The notes under the pieces were generated by a model. That model saw only the letters and a list, made by a program, of their open reading frames with translations, did no database searches and was not told the origin of the DNA. Shown here piece after piece: positions 21,222 through 27,633 of a DNA stretch of 34,045 bases (position 1 is the stretch's first letter; each line of letters begins with the position of its first letter). A program made the position numbers and the translations under genes. This stretch comes from an uncultured Clostridia bacterium (GTDB lineage Bacteria > Bacillota > Clostridia > Christensenellales > Aristaeellaceae), in contig CAKTYE010000022.1 in NCBI GenBank assembly GCA_934631985.1, positions 1-34,045 of the forward strand, given 5' to 3'.

Positions 21222-21687
21222 CTATTTTGCCTGAAGCATCGCCCGGTAAGCCCCGGGCGCAAGACCGATAACGCTGCTGAAAGCATTGGTAAAGTGGCTT
21301 TGATCGGAAAAGCCCGTTCGCAGCGCCGCCTCCATGGGAGAAACGCCCTTTTCCAGCAGCAAACCCGGGAAGCACCCGCCGCCCCGTTATCTCTTCTGCC
21401 AGCTCCAGCATGACGTTTTGCGGAATGTGAAAGCCGAGATAGTCAAACGGTTCCTCACTGCGCTGCGCGCAGGCATGGTCGTCTCCGGGATGAAACCAAA
21501 CAACGTCGCCCCGTCCAATGCTGCGCACCGTATTTTTGCAGGACAGCGTGCGTTGTCCACGCTCCATAATGCCGATCACATACTGCTCATGAAAGTGCCT
21601 GGGAAACGGCTGCACGATGCCCTCGAAGCGATAGGCTTCTATCCGCAGTACAGAGTCGTATATCGCAGTTCGCTGTCCGTGACGCAT
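21222..21687 (-). pseudogene. AraC-family regulator with internal deletion and frameshift
   Basis: From ATG 21687 the frame encodes the N-terminal cupin sensing domain of AraC regulators (MRHGQRTAIYDSVLRIEAYR, then PFPRHFHEQYVIGIMERGQR and GDVVWFHPGDDH). It holds up to LAEEITGRRVLPGF near 21366. There the family match jumps by an estimated 100 residues and shifts frame. LLEKGVSPMEAALRTGFSDQ, then SHFTNAFSSVIGLAPGAYRA, which is the second half of the AraC HTH, is read in the +2 frame down to TAG at 21222. The first HTH half and the linker are missing, so DNA binding is lost. AAAGGGGTGGAG gives a normal SD, suggesting the gene was functional recently. Confidence 0.78.
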
Positions 21688-21932
21688 ACGGCGGCTCCAC
21701 CCCTTTCCCTGCGGTATTGTAACGCGGTGTGCAGGAGAATGTCTTGTAAAATATCGTCAAATTTCGTTGGGAAGACAGGCTGCAAATGGGTAGAGAGAAG
21801 GCTATCAGGATAAAATACAGGCCCCGTTTTCGGCAACGCATACCGTGTTGTCGAAAGCAGGGCTTTTAGGAACAATGTCTCTATGAGTGCGTATAAGCCA
21901 TAAGCGCAAAGTATCAGCGTATTGCCCCTCTC

Positions 21933-24158
21933 TTACCCCTCCGTCATCCCTTCCACCCCCGCCAGCAGGGGCGAAAGCACCTCCGTATGCACCAGCGCCA
22001 GATGATGCAGCGGGCGCGTCAGCATCACATACAGTACCCGGCTGAGGAACGCATCCTCCGGGTACTGCTCCGCGTTGCAGTTGCCCACGATCACGCAGTC
22101 AAATTCGAGACCCTTTGCCAGCGCCGCGGGCAGCACCAGAATGCCGCCGCCATAGGTTGCGTCACCTTCTTGCAGCAGCCGCGCCGGAACCAGCTTTTTC
22201 AGCGCACGCCAGGTCTTTTCTGCCTGCACCCGTGTCTTTTCAATGATCGCGATGGTGTGGTAGCCGTCCTGCACCCAGCCCTGGGCCAGGTCGGCAAGCT
22301 TTGCAATGCGCGCTTTCTCCTCTGCACAGGCATACCGCCGGGGCGCTTCCCCGTGGCGCAGCACGGGCTTCGCCACAAGCTGTCCCTCCACCGGGTGACG
22401 GGCCGCCACCTGACTGGCAAGGTTCATGATCTCCACCGTGTTGCGGTAGCTGGTGACGAGCTGCTTGACCTGCGCCTCCCCTTGGAACACCGGGTCGAGC
22501 CATTCGTTGAAGCTGTGAATGCCTTCCTCCTCATGCACACCCTGCATCAGGTCGCCCACCAAAGTGAAGGAAGCCCCAGCCGTCAGCTCCCGCAAAAGCT
22601 GCACCTGATAGGGCGAAAAGTCCTGGCATTCGTCCACCACCACATGGCGGATGGGCAGCTGCTTCACCCCGTACAGGAACTTGCCCAGCGTCACCATCGC
22701 AGGCAGATCCTCCATTTGCACCGTTCCCTTTTCCAGCAGGGGCAGGGTCGCAGCCTGAACGTCCTCCCCCTCGCAGCGGATCAGATAGGTGGCATAGACC
22801 GTCGTCAGGGAAATATCAGGCCACAGCTCCTTGTAATTTTTCAGATAAGCAGCGGCGCGTTCGTCCACCTCACGCATGCGCGCGTCCCGGCTTTCCAGCA
22901 GGCGCGTAGCTCGCTGGCGGCGTTCCGGGCCGTCGGGCAAGCGGCGCAGCAGCTCGTCCAGGCGGTTCTGCGCCAGCTTGTCAAGCTGCTGCTTCATGCG
23001 CTCCGACGCATCCTTCAGGCGGCGGCGCAGGTATTTTTTCATTTCATCCATGCGCCCCTGAATGGGGAAGGGCGACAGCTGCCGCAGGAAAATAGAAGCC
23101 AGCTCCTCCCGGGTCAGCAGCACAACGTTGCCGAAGGTCCAGCCCTCCTGAGGCAAAAGCTCCTGCTGCCAGCTTGCCAGAAAGCCCTCCAGCGACGCTT
23201 TGAAGGCCAGCGAACCCTTGCGGCGCAGCACCGCACCCACTCGCTCGCGCTCCTGCCGGGTGCTGTTCAGCTTGTCCTCCAGCCGGGTCATCACCGTCAC
23301 CTTGGGCAGGCGCTTGCCCAGCAGCGTTCGGCACAGCCCAGGGAAGGTGGTTTGCATCACGCGCTCTACGCCCAGGTCGGGCAGCACCTGCGAAATGTAG
23401 TCCAGGAAAAGCGGATTGGGTGCAAGGATCATCAGCTGTTCCGGGCGCAGGGTCTTGCGATGGGCGTACAGCAGCCACGCAATGCGGTGCAAAGCGATAG
23501 TGGTCTTGCCGCTGCCTGCCACGCCCTGCACGATCAGCGGCACCTGCATGGGATGGCGAATGACCAGATTCTGCTCTGCCTGAATGGTGGTGACGATCTC
23601 GCGCAGCTTATCCGAGGAAACCTGCCCCAGCACACTTTGCAGGTATTCATCCTGACTGACCACGCCGCTGTCAAACAGGCCCTTCAGCTCCCGATCCCGT
23701 ATGGTAAGCATGCGCTTGAGGGTCATTTCTCCCTCCACCGTGCCATCGGGGGCCGCGTAGGACATAGGGCCGATCTGCCCGGAATAATACAGGTTTGCCA
23801 CTGGGGAGCGCCAGTCCACCACCACCGTATCCAGCCCGGAAGAGGTCATTACGCCCCAGCGGCCCAGATAATGCGTCTCCTTTGTGCCGCCCGTAGGGAT
23901 GAAATCCAACCGCGCAAAATACGCCTGATGGCTTGCCAGCCCCAGCTGGTGCAGAGTATCCAGCTTCATGCGAAAAATGTCCAAGGCTACCTGCTCGTCC
24001 ATGGATGCGTTCTGCGGGACCACCACCTGGCGATCCTCTGCCACGCCGACGCCGGTATCCTTTTCCAGCTTGGTGATCTCCTCATCGATCACGTCACAGG
24101 TTGCCTGAAGATGCGCGTATTCCTCCGCGCTTGCCGGATGATCTGGTAAATGCTGCAT
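21933..24158 (-). CDS. helD: HelD-type helicase (RNA polymerase recycling factor)
   Basis: HelD is a UvrD/Rep-like superfamily 1 ATPase that in Bacillus binds stalled or inactive RNA polymerase and strips it from DNA. The 741-aa product starts at ATG 24158 (preceded by AAAGGCGG). The frame extends 24 codons further up, but into the leader. Landmarks are an N-terminal helical arm (EEYAHLQATCDVIDEEITKL), YLGRWGVMTS with VVVDWRSPVANLYY, Walker A VQGVAGSGKTTIALHR (near 212-219), and LAPNPLFLDYISQVLPDLG. Walker B is HVVVDECQDFSPYQVQ, then FTLVGDLMQGVH and TSYRNTVEIMNLA. The C-terminal motif is GLEFDCVIVGNC with LYVMLTRPLHHLALVH. It is read from its own promoter through a leader that contains an intrinsic terminator. 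Confidence 0.92.
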   Translation of the reverse strand: MQHLPDHPASAEEYAHLQATCDVIDEEITKLEKDTGVGVAEDRQVVVPQNASMDEQVALDIFRMKLDTLHQLGLASHQAYFARLDFIPTGGTKETHYLGRWGVMTSSGLDTVVVDWRSPVANLYYSGQIGPMSYAAPDGTVEGEMTLKRMLTIRDRELKGLFDSGVVSQDEYLQSVLGQVSSDKLREIVTTIQAEQNLVIRHPMQVPLIVQGVAGSGKTTIALHRIAWLLYAHRKTLRPEQLMILAPNPLFLDYISQVLPDLGVERVMQTTFPGLCRTLLGKRLPKVTVMTRLEDKLNSTRQERERVGAVLRRKGSLAFKASLEGFLASWQQELLPQEGWTFGNVVLLTREELASIFLRQLSPFPIQGRMDEMKKYLRRRLKDASERMKQQLDKLAQNRLDELLRRLPDGPERRQRATRLLESRDARMREVDERAAAYLKNYKELWPDISLTTVYATYLIRCEGEDVQAATLPLLEKGTVQMEDLPAMVTLGKFLYGVKQLPIRHVVVDECQDFSPYQVQLLRELTAGASFTLVGDLMQGVHEEEGIHSFNEWLDPVFQGEAQVKQLVTSYRNTVEIMNLASQVAARHPVEGQLVAKPVLRHGEAPRRYACAEEKARIAKLADLAQGWVQDGYHTIAIIEKTRVQAEKTWRALKKLVPARLLQEGDATYGGGILVLPAALAKGLEFDCVIVGNCNAEQYPEDAFLSRVLYVMLTRPLHHLALVHTEVLSPLLAGVEGMTEG

Positions 24159-24236
24159 GTGTTCGCCGCCTTTCTTTCCTGCCCCGAGGGGCGCTGCTTT
24201 GGATCGCAAACGGCTGAGCGCTTTGCGCATGGATTC

Positions 24237-24286
24237 AAAAAAGCCTCTGCTTTTCTGAACGCACAGACCGTTCGCAGCAGAGGCTT
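24237..24286 (-). terminator. Intrinsic terminator inside the helD leader (possible attenuator)
   Basis: On the minus strand AAGCCTCTGC and GCAGAGGCTT form a perfect 10-bp stem with an inner GAACG/CGTTC pairing, followed by TTTTTT. It lies between the helD promoter and the helD start codon, with about 80 nt to spare on the gene side. A 23-codon frame beginning MLAFAYV starts 20 nt before it and reads through the hairpin, but it has no close SD. Confidence 0.8.
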
Positions 24287-24343
24287 ACATATGCAAATGC
24301 AAGCATGTTTGGGAAATGGGGATCCCCTTCCGCCAGTTGTTTT

Positions 24344-24372
24344 ATTGTACTGAAAGGCAAGCAGCTTGTCAA
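24344..24372 (-). promoter_or_regulatory. Promoter of helD
   Basis: Minus strand TTGACA, 17 bp, TACAAT. It starts 18 nt after the tRNA terminator, so helD is an independent unit. Leader length is about 180 nt. Confidence 0.82.
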
Positions 24373-24390
24373 GCATATTTCGGATATAGA

Positions 24391-24423
24391 AAAAACCTGC
24401 TGAGTCAACACTCAGCAGGTTTT
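24391..24423 (-). terminator. Terminator of the tRNA-Gln/tRNA-Glu unit
   Basis: Minus strand AACCTGCTGAG, 6-nt loop, CTCAGCAGGTT, then TTTTC. Perfect 11-bp stem directly after tRNA-Glu. Confidence 0.9.
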
Positions 24424-24427
24424 GACG

Positions 24428-24500
24428 CACCTCCGATGGGATTCGAACCCATGTTTTCGCCTTGAGAGGGCGGCGTCCTAGGCCTCTAGACAACGGAGGC
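24428..24500 (-). tRNA. tRNA-Glu (anticodon CTC)
   Basis: The cloverleaf reads GCCTCCG acceptor, a GTCTAGAGGCCTAGGAC D arm, and an anticodon arm CCGCC-CTCTCAA-GGCGA with anticodon CTC. The T arm is ATGGG-TTCGAAT-CCCAT, and the 3' acceptor strand CGGAGGT gives G1-U72. The discriminator is G73 and CCA is not encoded. It reads GAG. The D arm and G73 match classical tRNA-Glu. Confidence 0.9.
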
Positions 24501-24505
24501 AAATG

Positions 24506-24576
24506 CTGGGGAACTAGGATTCGAACCTAGACAATACGAGTCAGAGTCGTAGGTGCTGCCGTTACACAATTCCCCA
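24506..24576 (-). tRNA. tRNA-Gln (anticodon CTG)
   Basis: Acceptor TGGGGAA/TTCCCCA, D arm with AACGGCAGCAC, anticodon arm TACGA-CTCTGAC-TCGTA with anticodon CTG, and T arm CTAGG-TTCGAAT-CCTAG. The U1-A72 pair is characteristic of tRNA-Gln. It reads CAG. CCA is not encoded. It lies 5 nt upstream of tRNA-Glu in one transcript. Confidence 0.92.
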
Positions 24577-24609
24577 TCAGCTAGCTTTGGAAGCTCAACT
24601 GCGAGTGCT

Positions 24610-24638
24610 ATTATAGCATCCCTTCACCCCCGTGTCAA
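24610..24638 (-). promoter_or_regulatory. Perfect consensus promoter of the tRNA unit
   Basis: Minus strand TTGACA, 17 bp, TATAAT, 33 bp upstream of the tRNA-Gln 5' end. Confidence 0.9.
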
Positions 24639-24795
24639 CAGTTTTTTCAAAAAAATTTCAAATCCTTTGCGTCCATGTTTTTTGCAGCCCCGACAGCGCA
24701 AAATTGCAGCTTACCCCTGCTTTTCCCTCGATCACCGAAGGATTTTGCAATTTTTGCGCAGTTGATATTTTTGCAGGATTTCATGCAGAAATCGC

Positions 24796-24823
24796 TTGTA
24801 TTTTTGCTGTTTTTCCGTATAAT
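24796..24823 (+). promoter_or_regulatory. Promoter of the 47-aa membrane protein
   Basis: TTGTAT, 16 bp, TATAAT, giving a leader of about 70 nt. The gap 24577-24900 otherwise holds only this and the divergent tRNA promoter, in AT-richer DNA. Confidence 0.65.
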
Positions 24824-24900
24824 AGAAGTGTAGCGCAAGCAATGCGCAGGGTTTCCTGCAATCTTCAGTTTTTCGTTCAGCACAAGGAGGTGCGTCATTC

Positions 24901-25044
24901 ATGTTGTGGGTCATGGGTCTCATGCTGTTCGCCTTCGTCCTAAGCTGCCTGATTGATGGGCAACACACCGCGCAGCGGGAACAGGAATATTGGGAGGCAT
25001 TGAACCGCGCTGAGGAGCATCACCTGTATCCGGTGAGCGACTAA
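24901..25044 (+). CDS. Small membrane-anchored protein of unknown function
   Basis: The 47-aa product was not recognised as a family member. Its N-terminus is one membrane helix (MLWVMGLMLFAFVLSCLI). A short hydrophilic, acidic tail follows (REQEYWEALNRAEEHHLY), predicted to form an amphipathic helix. AAGGAGGTG lies 9 nt before the ATG, a promoter lies upstream and a strong terminator 22 nt after the stop, so it is a complete single-gene unit that is very likely expressed. Confidence 0.75.
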   Translation: MLWVMGLMLFAFVLSCLIDGQHTAQREQEYWEALNRAEEHHLYPVSD

Positions 25045-25065
25045 AGTCTGTTGGCCTGTTGCTGT

Positions 25066-25094
25066 GCAGCCCCTGGGAAGGGGGCTGCTTTTTG
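25066..25094 (+). terminator. Terminator of the 47-aa membrane protein gene
   Basis: GCAGCCCC and GGGGCTGC form a perfect 8-bp stem with a 7-nt loop, followed by TTTTTG. Confidence 0.88.
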
Positions 25095-25255
25095 TGTTGA
25101 GGGGCTTCGCATACACAATTTCCCCTGCACCCCTACAAAAAACACTCCTCCGCAACATTTTCTCCATCCCTGACAGGAACCACCTCCTTCTGCGGCGAAT
25201 TTTCTTCACTAACACCATCGCCGCTGAAACCGGCGCAAAGGAGAGGAAACGACCC

Positions 25256-26011
25256 ATGACAAAGCTCATCTCCTGGAATGTTAACGGTCTGCGAGCCGCC
25301 CTTGAAAAGGGCTTTATGGAGAGCTTTCAGGCCTTGGACGCAGACGTGTTCTGCTTACAGGAAACAAAGGTGCAGCCCGGACAGGTGCAGCTTGATCTGC
25401 CGGGGTATCATCAGTATTGGAATTATGCGGAAAAGAAGGGCTATTCCGGCACGGCGATCTTCACAAAGCAGGAGCCGCTGTCCGTGACCTACGGGCTGGG
25501 GATAGAGGAGCACGACCACGAGGGTCGGGTCATCACGCTGGAAATGGATGACTATTATTTCATCACGGTGTATACGCCCAACAGTCAGCGAGGCCTGACA
25601 CGGCTGGACTATCGCATGCAGTGGGAGGACGCTTTCCTGGCGTATCTGAAAAAGCTGGAGGAACGTAAGCCTGTGATCTTCTGCGGAGACCTGAACGTAG
25701 CGCATCAGCCCATCGACCTAAAGAACCCTGCCAGCAATCAGCAGAACGCAGGCTTTACGCCGGAGGAGCGCGGCAAGCTGACGGCCCTGCTGGACGCAGG
25801 ATTCATTGATACCTTCCGCTATTTCCACCCCACAGAAACAGGAGCATACAGCTGGTGGTCGTACATGTTCCATGCCCGGGAAAAGAATGCGGGGTGGCGC
25901 ATTGACTATTTCATTACTTCCCGAGCGCTGGAGGGGCGACTGGAAAGCGCGAGCATTCACCCGGAGGTGTTCGGATCGGATCATTGCCCGGTGGAGCTGG
26001 TCATCAAATAA
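25256..26011 (+). CDS. xth: Exodeoxyribonuclease III / AP endonuclease
   Basis: This base-excision-repair enzyme cuts abasic sites and trims 3' ends. The 251-aa length fits the ExoIII family of the exonuclease-endonuclease-phosphatase fold. Motifs in order are MTKLISWNVNGLRAAL (Asn), FCLQETKV (metal Glu), GTAIFTK, YTPNSQRG with RLDYRMQWEDAF (catalytic Tyr region), and FCGDLNVAHQPIDL (Asp/Asn). The later ones are YSWWSYMFHAREKNAGWRID and the terminal GSDHCPVEL (Asp-His). AAAGGAGAGG sets the ATG; the frame is open further upstream but without similarity. A terminator follows 5 nt after the stop codon. No promoter was clear in the 160 bp before it. Confidence 0.97.
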   Translation: MTKLISWNVNGLRAALEKGFMESFQALDADVFCLQETKVQPGQVQLDLPGYHQYWNYAEKKGYSGTAIFTKQEPLSVTYGLGIEEHDHEGRVITLEMDDYYFITVYTPNSQRGLTRLDYRMQWEDAFLAYLKKLEERKPVIFCGDLNVAHQPIDLKNPASNQQNAGFTPEERGKLTALLDAGFIDTFRYFHPTETGAYSWWSYMFHAREKNAGWRIDYFITSRALEGRLESASIHPEVFGSDHCPVELVIK

Positions 26012-26015
26012 AAAT

Positions 26016-26065
26016 GTCCCGGAGAAAGCCTGCACGAAGGTGAAAGACTTCTCCGGGACTTTTTT
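26016..26065 (+). terminator. Terminator of xth
   Basis: GTCCCGGAGAAAG and CTTCTCCGGGAC form a long stem around a loop of about 19 nt, followed by TTTTTTC. A second copy of nearly the same hairpin occurs at 26381-26432. Confidence 0.85.
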
Positions 26066-26284
26066 CATGATCTGATTCAGCCGATCATTATCAATCGAAG
26101 TCACCCCGCCAAAGGTAGTGACCGCACCTGCGTAGGCTTTATTCGCGCTGACCAGCTTATCGTAGTTCTCCCGTGTCAGCACCCCGCCATTAGAATCCGT
26201 GGCGGTCATGACTTCGGTTGCCGTAGTCTGCGCAGTTTGGATGTTCTTCCACCTGGAGGACAGGGTGTCATAGGCGGTTTCAAA
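26060..26284 (-). pseudogene. Fragment of a phage-tail-like protein
   Basis: A minus-strand frame without a proper start reads FETAYDTLSSRWKNIQTAQT, then MTATDSNGGVLTRENYDKLV and SANKAYAGAVTTFGG. It ends with RLNQIMKK as it enters the xth terminator. The Thr/Ala-rich helical character and the alternation of W and charged residues resemble internal parts of tape-measure or other tail proteins. That identification is tentative. Both ends are lost. The frame goes on into the xth gene, but that portion is its shadow. No other phage genes flank it. Confidence 0.45.
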
Positions 26285-26380
26285 CTACCGCCAACAATCA
26301 AAAAGGGCAGAGGGGATTAGTCCCTCCTGTGCCATATTAAAGTTCCCACTCTCGGTAGGGTACACCGCGAATTATAATAA

Positions 26381-26432
26381 GTCCCGGAGAAAACCTTTTC
26401 AAAGTAGTGAAAGGCTTCTCCGGGATGTTTTT
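26381..26432 (+). terminator. Second copy of the xth-type terminator hairpin
   Basis: GTCCCGGAGAAAA and CTTCTCCGGGAT pair around a similar loop, followed by GTTTTTC. It is the same design and orientation as 26016-26065, 365 bp away, with no plus-strand gene between. The remaining 220 bp to the DUF362 gene hold nothing recognisable apart from a short minus frame ending LPEDELRLMLAGCVCGS. Confidence 0.7.
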
Positions 26433-26655
26433 CAATTTTCCTGCCTAGGCAGCAGTTCTTCCAGCACCTGAGCCTATGCAGATAGAGCAGGTAAAAAGCT
26501 CCGTGGGCTTACTTCAAAAATGGCTGTGAATGTTCGCAGAGGCTTTTTCAGCTTCCGCAAACACATCCAGCCAGCATAAGCCTTAGCTCGTCTTCAGGCA
26601 ATAGCGCGGCAAGGGAAGGAACCTCCAGCACAGAAGTCCTCTCCCTTGTACTCAC

Positions 26656-27519
26656 TCACACCTTCACCAGCTCATAGTCTCTGCTGCCTACGCCGAGAGC
26701 GGCGGCGGCTTCAACGGTGAGAACGCCGTGACGGGACTCAATGCGCTCAATCAGATGATCGCGCCCCGGATCGTTGGAGGCGTACACCAAATCAAGACAA
26801 GCCTGGTCAATAGCAACGGGGTCGGTGGAAGCCAGAATGCCAATGTCCTTCATGCAGGGGTCCTCGGCAACGGCGCAGCAGTCGCAGTCCACAGACATGT
26901 TCTTCATCACGTTGATGTACACAGCATTGCCCTTGAAATAGTTCACCACGGAGCTTGCCGCATCCGCCATAGAGCGCAGGAAGCTGTCGTGATCCGCCGT
27001 CCACAGCTTGTCAGGCTCGCCCGCGCCGTGAATGTATGCCTTGCCGTAGGAGGAAGCACAGCCAATGGACAGCTGCTTCAGCGCGCCGCCAAAGCCGCCC
27101 ATGGGATGCCCCTTGAAATGGCTCAGCACCAGCAGACCATCATAGTTTGCCATATGCTTGCCAACGTAGTTCTTCTGAATGCACTTGCCGTTGGGAATGG
27201 ACAGCTCCATGTCGGAACCTTCGCCGTCCAGCAGGTCAACGTTGAACAGCTCGGTCCAGCCATGCTTCTTCAGCAGCTCCTTGTGCTTTTCCGTGGTGTT
27301 GCGCGCACCGTCGTAGGCCGTGTTGCATTCCACCACCGTGCCGTTCACGGCCTGCACCATGGGCTGCCAGAACGCAGGACGCAGGAAGTTCTGGTTGCCA
27401 TCCTCGCCGCTGTGAACCTTCACCGCCACGCGGCCCGTCAGGGGATGACCCACCTTTTCATAGAGCGTCAGCACCGATTCGGGCGTCAGAACGCTGGAAA
27501 AATACACTTTTGCCTTCAT
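26656..27519 (-). CDS. DUF362 domain protein
   Basis: The 287-aa product belongs to DUF362, a family of unknown function often fused to or found near ferredoxin-type proteins. Landmarks are KAKVYFSSVLTPESVLTLYE, GRVAVKVHSGEDGNQNFLRP, HFKGHPMGGFGGALKQLSIG, CASSYGKAYIHG, a cysteine cluster DCDCCAVAEDPCMKDIG (near residues 212-228) and STDPVAIDQACLDLV. The Cys cluster suggests metal or Fe-S binding (inference). There is no separate 4Fe-4S ferredoxin domain at either end, unlike many longer members. CAAGGAGGGAA precedes the ATG. It has its own promoter with an unusual 19-bp spacer, and a small hairpin (GCGGG/CCCGC) in the leader. Confidence 0.9.
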   Translation of the reverse strand: MKAKVYFSSVLTPESVLTLYEKVGHPLTGRVAVKVHSGEDGNQNFLRPAFWQPMVQAVNGTVVECNTAYDGARNTTEKHKELLKKHGWTELFNVDLLDGEGSDMELSIPNGKCIQKNYVGKHMANYDGLLVLSHFKGHPMGGFGGALKQLSIGCASSYGKAYIHGAGEPDKLWTADHDSFLRSMADAASSVVNYFKGNAVYINVMKNMSVDCDCCAVAEDPCMKDIGILASTDPVAIDQACLDLVYASNDPGRDHLIERIESRHGVLTVEAAAALGVGSRDYELVKV

Positions 27520-27571
27520 GAAAATTCCCTCCTTGCAGGAACGCGGGCATGTACCCGCTCTGTCACTGTGT

Positions 27572-27602
27572 AGTATAACATGAAACCTGACTTTAAGGTC
27601 AA
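27572..27602 (-). promoter_or_regulatory. Promoter of the DUF362 gene with a 19-bp spacer (MerR-type architecture)
   Basis: Minus strand TTGACC, exactly 19 bp, TATACT, with an extended -10 TG. A half site CCTTAAAGT directly follows the -35. Long spacers with such half sites are typical of promoters activated by MerR-family regulators. The second half of the dyad is poorly matched. No merR gene is in the window. Confidence 0.5.
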
Positions 27603-27633
27603 GGAAAAACGAAAATTTTTGCGTCCCTTGCGC

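Noticed and set aside
21639..21875. 78-codon minus frame upstream of the AraC pseudogene
   Set aside because: It overlaps the AraC start in another frame and has no recognisable family; it may be the 3' end of a lost gene but this cannot be supported.
21987..24149. 720-codon plus-strand open frame
   Set aside because: Antisense shadow of helD, with the same His/Gln/Leu-rich composition as other shadows.
26456..26655. Short minus frame ending LPEDELRLMLAGCVCGS downstream of DUF362
   Set aside because: No start, no SD and no recognisable family; too short to call even a pseudogene.
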